A stretch of DNA of 6,633 nucleotides from Ruminiclostridium sp. Lineage in GTDB: Bacteria > Bacillota_A > Clostridia > Oscillospirales > Ruminococcaceae. The position numbers and the translations under genes are program-made. The stretch's first letter is position 1. The number at the start of each line of letters is the position of its first letter. Shown here in pieces: positions 1 through 5,746 of the stretch. The stretch lies in assembly GCA_017550775.1 (NCBI GenBank), contig JAFZOA010000663.1:1-6633 (forward strand). Direction: 5' to 3'. Under the pieces are notes generated by a model. That model did not search any database and was not told the DNA's origin. It saw only the letters and a program-made list of their open reading frames with translations.

Positions 1-502
1 ACTGAACGCCGTATATCGGGTATTCGAGGTGCCGGACCGCCATGACCTCGCCGTCCGCCGTCCGCGCCGTGACTTTAAGACATTCAGGGAGCGTCGCGTC
101 GTCCGCGGCAAGGGAATGATACCTCGCAACGAGAGCGCGCTCAGGGAGTCCCGCGAAAAGCTTGCAGCCGGTGTCGAACGTTACCTCGGACTGCTTACCG
201 TGCATAAGGCGCTTGGCGTAGGTTATCGTTGCTCCGAACGCGGCGCATATCGCCTGATGCCCGAGGCACACTCCGAGAGTGGGTATCTCTGCGCCGAGCA
301 CGGAAGCTACTTCTATAATGTTTCCCGCGTCCTCGGGACGGCCGGGACCGGGTGAGATCACGATGCGTGCCGGGTGAAGCTCCCTTATCTGCTCAACGGA
401 AAGCTCGTCGTTGCGGACGACTTTTATGTCCGGCTCGATCTCGCCTAAATACTGGTACAGGTTGTACGAAAAGCTGTCATAGTTGTCGATTAGCAGTATC
501 AT
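1..502 (-). CDS. trpG: Anthranilate synthase component II, glutamine amidotransferase subunit (3' end cut by window edge)
   Basis: This is the glutaminase subunit of anthranilate synthase: it releases ammonia from glutamine and passes it to TrpE. I translated 167 codons by hand; no stop occurs before the window edge. Class I amidotransferase signatures are clear: DNYDSFSYNL at residues 6-15, SPGPG at 50-54, the nucleophile elbow GVCLGHQ at 77-83 with catalytic Cys79, HGK at 101-103 and RYHSL at 127-131. The frame stops at YGVQ, just where the family normally continues with FHPES, which carries the catalytic His and Glu, so those residues lie outside. The family is usually about 190 residues, so roughly 20 or more are missing, or more if fused to TrpD. 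Its ATG overlaps the trpE stop as ATGA, and a GGTGAG lies 8 nt upstream, which suggests translational coupling. PabA (folate pathway) is nearly identical in sequence; the trpE neighbour and the Trp T-box favour TrpG, though the subunit could serve both pathways. Confidence 0.95.
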   Translation of the reverse strand, partial: MILLIDNYDSFSYNLYQYLGEIEPDIKVVRNDELSVEQIRELHPARIVISPGPGRPEDAGNIIEVASVLGAEIPTLGVCLGHQAICAAFGATITYAKRLMHGKQSEVTFDTGCKLFAGLPERALVARYHSLAADDATLPECLKVTARTADGEVMAVRHLEYPIYGVQ

Positions 503-1977
503 GTGTCAAGCTCACCCGCCTTTTCCAGTGCGTTTATAACCGCCTTAGCCTTGTTAATGCACTCGTTGTATTCGTTCTCGGGAACGGAGTCGGCTACTAT
601 ACCCGCACCGCTGCGGACGAACACCTTCCCGTTCTTCTTGTAGGCTATCCTTATTGCGATGCAGGTGTCCATGTCGCCGTTGAACGCCACATATCCTATC
701 GCACCGCCGTAGATGCCGCGCTTGTTGTTCTCTATCTCGTTTATGAGCCTGCACGCTCTTATCTTCGGAGCGCCGGAGAGCGTTCCCGCCGGAAGCACCG
801 CGTTCACCGCGTCTATCGCATCGCAGTCCTCGCGTATCTCGCCGCGGACTGTCGAGCCTATGTGCATGACGTGGGAGAACCGCTCTATCGAGTGGAGCTT
901 CTCGACCTCTACCGTGCCGAACCGACTTACTCTTCCGAGGTCGTTTCGCCCGAGATCGACCAGCATATTGTGCTCGGCGAGCTCCTTCTCGTCACGCAGC
1001 AGCTCCTCCTCAAGCTCCTTGTCCTCTCTCTCGTTCTTTCCGCGGGGACGGGTGCCGGCGAGCGGGAAGGTGTGGAGCACGCCGTTTTCGAGCTTCACGA
1101 GCGTTTCCGGAGAAGCGCCCGCGACCTCCACGTCCGTACCGGAGAAGTAGAACATATACGGCGAGGGGTTGATAGTGCGGAGCATTCTGTAGGTGTTGAG
1201 CAGGCTTCCCTCAAACGGGGCGCTGAGCCGGTTGGAAAGCACGATCTGGAACACGTCGCCTTCCTTTATATAGTGCTTTGCCTTCTCGACCATGCCGCAG
1301 TAGGTCTCCTTGTCAAAGAGCGGGGTGATGTCGCCGGTTATCTTTCCGGCGGGCTCACGCTTGCGCTCGCCGTTTTTGAGCAGGTCGATCAGATTGGTGA
1401 GCTCTCTTTTTGCCCGGTTGTACTCGGTCTCAATGTTGTCCGGGTCGTCGAGTCGGATATTCGCGATGAGGATTATCTTCTGGAGCGCGTTGTCGAACGC
1501 TATCACCTTGTCGAACAGCATCAGATCAACGTCCTTGAAGCTCTCGGTATCCTCGGTATCTGTCTTTATGGACGGCTCGCTGTAGTTAAGGAAGTCGAAG
1601 GAGAAGTACCCCACAAGTCCGCCGGTGAACGCGGGGAGGTAGTCGAGCTTCGGGCTCCTGTACTTCCCGAGGAGCTGTCTTATGAAGCTTGCGGGGTCAT
1701 CGGTCTTAACGCTGAGGTCGCCGGCTTTCATCTCGCCGTCAACGCAGGTGAGTGAGAGCTTCGGGTCACAGCCGAGGAAGGTGTATCTTCCGTAGACCGC
1801 CTGCTGAGACACCGATTCGAGCATATATACGTGCGTGGACACGTTTTTGAGTATGCTCAGCACTCTCATGGGGGTGAAAAGGTCGGACAGTATCTCACAG
1901 CTCACGGGGAACACGTCGTACTTGCCTTCCGCCGCGTACTGCTTTACCGTCTCGATGTCGGGTTTAAATCTGCACAT
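499..1977 (-). CDS. trpE: Anthranilate synthase component I
   Basis: TrpE converts chorismate and ammonia to anthranilate plus pyruvate, the first committed step of tryptophan synthesis. Numbering here uses the longer 496-residue reading that starts at 1989. The N-terminal domain has MLES at 56-59, matching the LLES segment tied to tryptophan feedback inhibition, and NPSPYMFY at 274-281 is the other conserved inhibitor-site segment. The chorismate-binding domain shows PLAGTRPRG (309-317), DLGRNDLGRV (345-354), HVMHIGSTVRGE (373-384), PAGTLSGAPK (400-409), GGAIGY (428-433) and GAGIVADS (461-468). Length fits the family and nothing essential appears missing. I chose the fifth-codon ATG at 1977 because AAAGGA at 1995-1990 abuts the ATG at 1989, leaving no spacing, but is 12 nt from the ATG at 1977; other genes here use 10-12 nt. 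That gives 492 residues. The gene lies directly behind a Trp T-box leader and overlaps trpG by 4 nt. PabB is the main alternative, but the MLES segment and the leader argue for TrpE. Confidence 0.97.
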   Translation of the reverse strand: MCRFKPDIETVKQYAAEGKYDVFPVSCEILSDLFTPMRVLSILKNVSTHVYMLESVSQQAVYGRYTFLGCDPKLSLTCVDGEMKAGDLSVKTDDPASFIRQLLGKYRSPKLDYLPAFTGGLVGYFSFDFLNYSEPSIKTDTEDTESFKDVDLMLFDKVIAFDNALQKIILIANIRLDDPDNIETEYNRAKRELTNLIDLLKNGERKREPAGKITGDITPLFDKETYCGMVEKAKHYIKEGDVFQIVLSNRLSAPFEGSLLNTYRMLRTINPSPYMFYFSGTDVEVAGASPETLVKLENGVLHTFPLAGTRPRGKNEREDKELEEELLRDEKELAEHNMLVDLGRNDLGRVSRFGTVEVEKLHSIERFSHVMHIGSTVRGEIREDCDAIDAVNAVLPAGTLSGAPKIRACRLINEIENNKRGIYGGAIGYVAFNGDMDTCIAIRIAYKKNGKVFVRSGAGIVADSVPENEYNECINKAKAVINALEKAGELDT

Positions 1978-1989
1978 TTTTGTTACCAT

Positions 1990-1995
1990 TCCTTT
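1990..1995 (-). promoter_or_regulatory. Ribosome binding site deciding the trpE start
   Basis: The minus strand reads AAAGGA here. It sits directly against an in-frame ATG at 1989-1987 with no gap, and 12 nt before a second in-frame ATG at 1977-1975. The second is physically more plausible and matches the 10-12 nt spacing of the other genes in the window. The four extra residues of the longer form (MVTK) carry no family signature. Confidence 0.6.
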
Positions 1996-2030
1996 CGTTT
2001 TTCTTGCTTGCGCCGGAACGGAGATCGTTT

Positions 2031-2045
2031 CTGTTCGCCGAACAG
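2031..2045 (-). other. Small hairpin in the trpE 5' UTR after the terminator
   Basis: On the transcribed strand CTGTTC, loop GGC, GAACAG forms a perfect 6-bp stem. It lies between the T-box terminator and the trpE ribosome binding site and is followed by AAACG, not a U tract, so it is not a terminator. It may only space or stabilise the 5' end of the read-through mRNA. No function can be assigned. Confidence 0.4.
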
Positions 2046-2064
2046 CTTTTCCTGCGTTCGTCCT

Positions 2065-2106
2065 AAAACAAAAACCCGTCCCTGAACTTTACAAAAGTCA
2101 AGGACG
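2065..2106 (-). terminator. Intrinsic terminator of the T-box leader (attenuator)
   Basis: CGUCCUUGACUUU pairs with AAAGUUCAGGGACG across the loop UGU, with one bulged A and one G-U pair (stem 2106-2077). It is followed by GG and then a U-rich run, UUUUUGUUUU, to 2065. Its 5' arm contains CCUUGA, the same bases as the antiterminator 3' arm, so the two folds exclude each other. When tRNA-Trp is charged this hairpin should form and stop transcription before trpE. Confidence 0.93.
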
Positions 2107-2131
2107 AGTATAACTCGCGGTGCCACCTTGA
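2098..2131 (-). promoter_or_regulatory. T-box antiterminator with UGGC acceptor-binding bulge
   Basis: UCAAGG (2131-2126) pairs with CCUUGA (2103-2098), enclosing the bulge UGGCACC and an upper CGAG/CUCG helix. The bulge bases UGGC at 2125-2122 are complementary to a tRNA 3' end GCCA, meaning discriminator base G73, which bacterial tRNA-Trp normally carries. Binding of an uncharged 3' end would stabilise this fold and block the terminator, which reuses the 3' arm. Confidence 0.93.
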
Positions 2132-2252
2132 TTCACGACAGTAAGCCGTGCCCTTTGCGGGATACAAGCATATCCCCGACAATTGACGTATGTCCTCACG
2201 TCGCAGTTTACCCGGAGGCTTCCGCCTTTAACCCGACTGCGCCCTCTGCGGG

Positions 2253-2255
2253 CCA
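2253..2255 (-). promoter_or_regulatory. T-box specifier triplet UGG (Trp codon)
   Basis: The 3' side of the stem I internal loop reads CAAGUGGC (2259-2252), and UGG within it would pair with the CCA anticodon of tRNA-Trp. The position between the two flanking helices is where T-box specifiers lie. Other in-loop registers (AAG Lys, GUG Val) are possible on paper, but the downstream trpE and the UGGC bulge support Trp. Confidence 0.85.
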
Positions 2256-2346
2256 CTTGACGACCTGTTTCACGTCCGGCTCTCACCTTCCCGGACTCTC
2301 TGTTGAGTCATGTATCGCCTTTATCTCCGCATCAACGGTTTAATTA

Positions 2347-2375
2347 ATCATATCACAAAATAATAAGGTTGTCAA
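2347..2375 (-). promoter_or_regulatory. Sigma-A-type promoter for the T-box-trpEG transcript
   Basis: The minus strand has a perfect -35 TTGACA (2375-2370), a 17-nt spacer, and -10 TATGAT (2352-2347), one base from consensus. The spacer ends in TGA, giving an extended -10 (TGN). Transcription should start near 2340, just upstream of T-box stem I, which independently supports the position. Confidence 0.92.
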
Positions 2376-2385
2376 TACTTTTGAG

Positions 2386-2396
2386 AAAAAATTTTT
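2386..2396 (-). promoter_or_regulatory. A/T tract upstream of the trp promoter, possible UP element
   Basis: An uninterrupted AAAAATTTTTT lies 10 nt upstream of the -35 box, about -46 to -56 from the expected start. That is where the RNA polymerase alpha subunit binds A/T-rich DNA. The assignment rests only on composition and position. Confidence 0.45.
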
Positions 2397-2410
2397 CGGC
2401 TTTATATCGG

Positions 2411-2458
2411 CATATAGTGATCTCTCCCCCGCACAGGTCGGAAGAGAGATCATATATG
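2411..2458. repeat. Long inverted repeat between the ABC operon and the trp promoter
   Basis: Read on the minus strand, CATATA then TGATCTCTCTTCC (2458-2440) pairs with GGGGGAGAGATCA, a single unpaired C, then TATATG (2430-2411), around the 9-nt loop GACCTGTGC. That is 19 pairs with one bulge and two G-U pairs. No U tract follows directly on either strand, so it is not a standard intrinsic terminator. It could be a 3'-end stabiliser for the ABC mRNA, a protein-binding site, or a copy of a small dispersed repeat; the sequence does not decide. Confidence 0.6.
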
Positions 2459-2468
2459 GTCTTGTCGT

Positions 2469-2487
2469 ACAGCCGTATTAAGGCTGT
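2469..2487 (-). other. Small hairpin at the end of the ABC operon
   Basis: ACAGCC and GGCTGT form a 6-bp stem around a 7-nt loop, beginning inside the stop codon of the DUF4340 gene. The bases after it, ACGACAAG, are not T-rich, so this is at best a weak or factor-dependent terminator. With the larger hairpin downstream it may mark the 3' end of the ABC transcript. Confidence 0.4.
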
Positions 2488-4025
2488 CAATAAGTCAGAA
2501 CTATCTCCCCGCCGTTCAGGAAGCTCTCGATATTCGAGAACAGCTGAGTGGCGTACATACGGCGCGTCTTGAACAGGTTCTCGCCGTTGAGATTGATTAT
2601 CACCTTGCGGTCGGTATTCGACTCATACAGCCTTACAACGTCCTTGCCGTCAACACCGTCGGCCTTGTCGATGTAGTTGTAGGTGATCTCTGCGATAAGC
2701 TCACCCTTGTCCTCGTCAAGATAAAGCTCCTCTCCGGAAGCCGATATAAGGTACTGGTACAGGTTCTTGAACGCGCTTTCCTCGCATTTCTCGCCGTTCA
2801 CGGTGAACTCCGCGACCTCGTCCTTGTTCTCCCCGGACTCCTCGACAAGCTTAATGCCAAGCTCAATGCTGCGCCCTGTATTGTCGCTGTAATCTATCGA
2901 ATCCACATCGTAGATGTACGGCATCAGGAACAGCCTTGAAATAAGCTTCGCGGGATCCACCGAAAGCGCGCTTATGCTGTCCCGCGAGAATCTGTACAGT
3001 ATCCCCGGGTGCTCGCTGGAAATGCCGTAGAAGCCGGTAAGCTTCTCAGTGGTCGTTCCGTCCTCGTTTTCGACCTCTTCCTTTATCGCACCGCCTATCG
3101 TGACGGTGTAGGTCTTCATGTTCGTCTCTGTTGTGATGACGCAGTTGGGTATATCAAGCCCGAAAAGCGGATAATCTGCCTCCGAAAGATCGACTGCGAT
3201 CACCTTCTCCGCCGTGATACCGAAAGCGCTGTACGCGAAGGTCGGACCGTCGGTCAGGTCAACATACGCGCTGTACGGGCTCATCATGCGGTAGGAATAG
3301 ACCTCTATCGCGCCTTCCTCGTTGGTGAGGATATTTTCAAGCACGATCGGGTCTTCAAGGTCAACGCGCTCTACGGTAAGCTTCATTACTTCCTCGCTGC
3401 CGCTCTGATCGTATGCGGGTGTAGCTTCGGTGCTCACAAAGCTGAACTCGTTGTTCATGTAGCTCGAAACTCTGCTCTTGTAGGCGGTGTACACCTTCTT
3501 GCCGTCGGGAGTCACATAAACCGCAGTCGTCGTGTTCGGAACGTCGTCACCTATCATAAGCGTAAATCCGGTGTCGTCGCCGAAAGTCGTCTTCACGGTC
3601 GCCTTCGGGGTATCAAGCCCGTACTTTGCAAGCTCTGAGCTGTCGGAGACCTCCTCCGCGAACTCCCTCGCCTCGAACGACGCGGCGTACCCGACAGCCG
3701 TTGAGAGCGATCCGGTCTCAAGCGGAGCCGAAGCCGGCATACCCTCTATCGTCCAGATGACATCTCCGTTCGCGTCGGTATTGCCGCTCGGAACGACGGT
3801 GAACGCACCGTCCGCGTTGTCTATGACCACGCTCTTTACGTCCTGCTCGTCGCGGTCGGACAGGGCAAGCTCCGCATCCGCTGTGGACGACACGGGTGTC
3901 GCGAACTCGTCGGGCTTGCTTGTTTCTTCCGGCTGCGGCGCTGTAAGCATGAGCAGTGCCGCGACGCCGCCGAGGACGCCGAGCCCTACGAGAGAGAATA
4001 TGATTATCTTAGCGTTCTTTCCCAT
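2487..4025 (-). CDS. DUF4340 domain membrane-anchored protein of a GldFG-type ABC system
   Basis: I recognise the family as DUF4340, whose function is unknown. Numbering follows a longer 520-residue reading from 4049. A lysine-rich start leads into one hydrophobic segment at about 14-36, an uncleaved-looking anchor, followed by an acidic linker; the remaining roughly 480 residues should lie outside the membrane. Two related units are visible. One begins KYGLDTPKATV (142-152), with FTLMIGDDVP at 162-171 and Tyr-Val-rich strands to about 198. The other begins LFGLDIPNCVI (295-305), with YTVTIGGAI at 314-322 and GFYGISSEHPG at 339-349. I prefer the ATG at 4025, which shares one base with the GldG stop (TAATG) and has AAGGAG 12 nt upstream, giving 512 residues; the ATG at 4049 has no good binding site and would overlap GldG by 25 nt. 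As last gene of the cluster it probably works with GldG and the permease outside the membrane; that is inference from context. Confidence 0.85.
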   Translation of the reverse strand: MGKNAKIIIFSLVGLGVLGGVAALLMLTAPQPEETSKPDEFATPVSSTADAELALSDRDEQDVKSVVIDNADGAFTVVPSGNTDANGDVIWTIEGMPASAPLETGSLSTAVGYAASFEAREFAEEVSDSSELAKYGLDTPKATVKTTFGDDTGFTLMIGDDVPNTTTAVYVTPDGKKVYTAYKSRVSSYMNNEFSFVSTEATPAYDQSGSEEVMKLTVERVDLEDPIVLENILTNEEGAIEVYSYRMMSPYSAYVDLTDGPTFAYSAFGITAEKVIAVDLSEADYPLFGLDIPNCVITTETNMKTYTVTIGGAIKEEVENEDGTTTEKLTGFYGISSEHPGILYRFSRDSISALSVDPAKLISRLFLMPYIYDVDSIDYSDNTGRSIELGIKLVEESGENKDEVAEFTVNGEKCEESAFKNLYQYLISASGEELYLDEDKGELIAEITYNYIDKADGVDGKDVVRLYESNTDRKVIINLNGENLFKTRRMYATQLFSNIESFLNGGEIVLTY

Positions 4026-5674
4026 TACAGTCTTCTTCTCCTTGCCCATACCACGATACCTATGATTATGATGATAACGGGTATGACTACGGCGAATGTG
4101 ATGCCGATAGCGAGCTGTGTGCCGCGGTCGATCTGATATGTCTCGGCTGTGAAGGACTTCTCGACTATCTTTATGGTCTCGCCGTTCTGCTCGGAGTTGG
4201 TATCGAACAGTGCGAGCGCGACTTCGCCGTTGCTGTAGTTGGAAGCGGTGGTGTAGTAGCCTGCGAAGAGCTGGTCACTTCCGACCGCGATGACCTTGCT
4301 GTATACCGGGTCAGTACCGCCCTCGAACTGCACCTTCGATGCTTCCACGATAACGTCAAAGCTTGTGAGGTCGGCTTCGGAGGGCTGCCATGAGTCATCC
4401 GCGTCGAACGGGAACATAAGGCACTGGTCACCGTATGTGGACGCGATCACGGTGTTGGCAAAGTTGCTGTTGTTCTCCCAGAGAGGAGTAACGGGGCGTA
4501 CCGGATAAGCGACAAACTTCGCGGAGGACGATATCTTCATGTTCCCGTAGTACGCGGAGTCTTCGTTAAGCTCGATATCCTGCATTATCGGCATGGTGGA
4601 GCCGGTGTAGTACGCGTGGCTCGCGTCGTACTGGAGGATATATCCCTTGCCTACGGAAATACCCCATTCCGCGAGGTATTCGTCAAGCTTCGGAGTCTCG
4701 GCAGCGTCGGCGCTCGCGATATACACGAGGTTCTTGCCGTACTTGCCGCCGTTCGAGAGCCATTCGTCGATCTTGTTGATCGAGTCGTCGCTGTAATCCT
4801 TGGTCGCACCGTGGATAACGATGATATCCGTCTCGGCGGGGATAGCCTCAACACGCTCTATATCGCAGGTATCGGTGACATAGGCGTTGGAGGTGAGTAT
4901 GTCGGTAAGCGCGGAGCTGTCGGACTCGCCGTAGCCTGTAAGGAACGTAACGACGGTCGGATTTTCGAGCGAGACGGACTGGATCGCGGAAACGAGCTGT
5001 TCCTCCGCATAGCTCGAATAGTCGGTCACGGTGTAGCCGTAATAGTTGACGTACATGCTTGCTTCGCTGTAATCGTACTTGTTGCCGTCGCTGAGCGTGT
5101 ACTTCATGAAGTCGCTGATCGAAAGTATGCGGTATCTTCCGGTCTTTCCGCTCTCAACTATGACCTGATAGTTCTTGAGATCCTCGACGAACCGGTTGGA
5201 GAAATCGGGGTCTGTGATAAGGTTGACGTACTTGACGGAGAACCGTCTGTTGAGCGCGGTCATCTTGTCCAGGAACTCAACGGTCTGCTTGTAAATGTCG
5301 CCGGCATTGGTGAGAACATCTCTCTCTGCGGTGACGTAGAAGCTCACGTCGTCGTCAACGCCCTTGATATATTCCTCGGTCTCCGCACCGAGAGTGAATA
5401 TTGCTCCCGTGGTGAGGTCGGCTTCGATGTTGAAGCGGTCGAGGACGAGGTTCAGAATAACGTTCACCAGCACTACCGCGGCAATGAATATCACCGTGAA
5501 TACTACCGCCAGCGAGCCGTGCCTGAATTTCTTGCTTTTGAAAGGATTTTTGGACGCGCCCTTTTTCTTATCGGGCTTTTTTCCGTCTTCGGGCTTTTTC
5601 GCGGCAGCCTGCTCTGTTCCGGCGGTCTGCTCGCCTTCCGCGGTCATATCCTTTATTTCTTCATTTTCTGCCAT
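4025..5674 (-). CDS. GldG-like ABC transporter auxiliary membrane protein
   Basis: This 549-residue protein matches the GldG/ABC-auxiliary family, named after Flavobacterium gliding genes; its biochemical role is not established. It begins with about 50 charged, Lys-, Glu- and Pro-rich residues, presumably cytoplasmic. A membrane helix at about 54-78 is followed by a large outer domain, and a second helix at about 520-543 ends in WARRRRL, a positive inside anchor. Family landmarks are NIEADLTTGAIFTLG (82-96), the EEQLVSAIQSV segment (224-234), VVTFLTGYGE (241-250) and the DIIVIHGATKDYSDDSINKI strand-loop-helix at 283-302. I recall GHGE as the usual form of the fourth; here it is GYGE. The fold resembles a Rossmann-like sugar/nucleotide domain only in pattern. 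The start is supported by AAAGGAG at 5692-5686, 11 nt upstream. It follows the permease by 72 bp and touches the DUF4340 gene. Gliding itself is not implied, since such operons occur in non-gliding Firmicutes. Confidence 0.88.
   Translation of the reverse strand: MAENEEIKDMTAEGEQTAGTEQAAAKKPEDGKKPDKKKGASKNPFKSKKFRHGSLAVVFTVIFIAAVVLVNVILNLVLDRFNIEADLTTGAIFTLGAETEEYIKGVDDDVSFYVTAERDVLTNAGDIYKQTVEFLDKMTALNRRFSVKYVNLITDPDFSNRFVEDLKNYQVIVESGKTGRYRILSISDFMKYTLSDGNKYDYSEASMYVNYYGYTVTDYSSYAEEQLVSAIQSVSLENPTVVTFLTGYGESDSSALTDILTSNAYVTDTCDIERVEAIPAETDIIVIHGATKDYSDDSINKIDEWLSNGGKYGKNLVYIASADAAETPKLDEYLAEWGISVGKGYILQYDASHAYYTGSTMPIMQDIELNEDSAYYGNMKISSSAKFVAYPVRPVTPLWENNSNFANTVIASTYGDQCLMFPFDADDSWQPSEADLTSFDVIVEASKVQFEGGTDPVYSKVIAVGSDQLFAGYYTTASNYSNGEVALALFDTNSEQNGETIKIVEKSFTAETYQIDRGTQLAIGITFAVVIPVIIIIIGIVVWARRRRL
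4038..4043 (-). promoter_or_regulatory. Ribosome binding site deciding the DUF4340 start
   Basis: AAGGAG lies within the last codons of the GldG-like gene, 12 nt before the ATG at 4025-4023. The competing ATG at 4049 lies upstream of this site and cannot use it. The TAATG junction suggests translational coupling between the two genes. Confidence 0.65.
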
Positions 5675-5704
5675 TTACTTATCGGCTCCTTTATATTGTC
5701 AAAG

Positions 5705-5719
5705 CGCAGCGATACTGCG
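5705..5719 (-). other. Small hairpin in the permease-GldG gap
   Basis: CGCAG and CTGCG form a 5-bp stem around a 5-nt loop in the 72-bp gap, about 13 nt before the GldG ribosome binding site. No U tract follows, and no convincing promoter is seen in the gap. It could affect mRNA processing or relative expression of the two genes, but may be chance. Confidence 0.25.
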
Positions 5720-5746
5720 TTCATGATTTCTGTTACTGAGTGAGCA

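Larger units (their letters stand above)
2065..2340 (-). promoter_or_regulatory. T-box riboswitch (tRNA-Trp-sensing leader) controlling trpE-trpG
   Basis: This leader RNA binds tRNA and lets transcription continue into trpEG when tRNA-Trp is uncharged. The layout on the minus strand is canonical. Stem I opens with UGCGG (2331-2327) paired to CCGCA (2251-2247). AUGAC (2311-2307) pairs with GUCGU (2264-2260) above an internal loop holding UGG. The distal AGAGAG is followed by GUCCGG (2296-2291) pairing with CCGGAC (2279-2274) around the loop GAAGGUGAGAG, which matches the conserved T-box apical loop. A stem II region is bounded by CGCAGU/ACUGCG (2241-2236 and 2207-2202). Two further hairpins follow: GACGU/ACGUC (2202-2198 and 2189-2185) and GGGAUA/UAUCCC (2176-2171 and 2164-2159). 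The T-box consensus AAGGUGGCACCGCG lies at 2129-2116, then the antiterminator/terminator switch. The 5' end is inferred from the promoter position. All pairings were made by eye, without an energy calculation. Confidence 0.95.

Noticed and set aside
352..1755. 467-codon open frame on the plus strand opposite trpE
   Set aside because: It lies antisense to an unmistakable trpE, has no recognisable domain and is explained by the codon bias of the real gene leaving few stops on the other strand.
2098..2343. Short open frames on both strands across the T-box leader
   Set aside because: The region is fully explained by conserved T-box RNA elements, and neither frame has a family match.
2411..2487. 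CRISPR array or transposon terminal repeat
   Set aside because: There is only one inverted repeat pair, no repeated spacing units, no flanking target duplication and no transposase gene.
2469..2487. Strong intrinsic terminator right after the DUF4340 stop
   Set aside because: The stem has only 6 pairs and the following bases are ACGACAAG, not a U run.
3009..3638. 209-codon plus-strand open frame opposite the DUF4340 gene
   Set aside because: It is antisense to a gene with clear family features, and its translation shows no coherent domain or membrane pattern.
5653..5724. 24-codon minus-strand frame in the permease-GldG gap overlapping the GldG start
   Set aside because: It lacks a ribosome binding site at its ATG, has no recognisable product and is out of frame with GldG; it is short enough to be chance.
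4616..5743. 375-codon plus-strand open frame opposite the GldG-like gene
   Set aside because: It is a shadow of the GldG reading frame, with no family match in its translation, and its neighbours and binding sites all belong to the minus strand.
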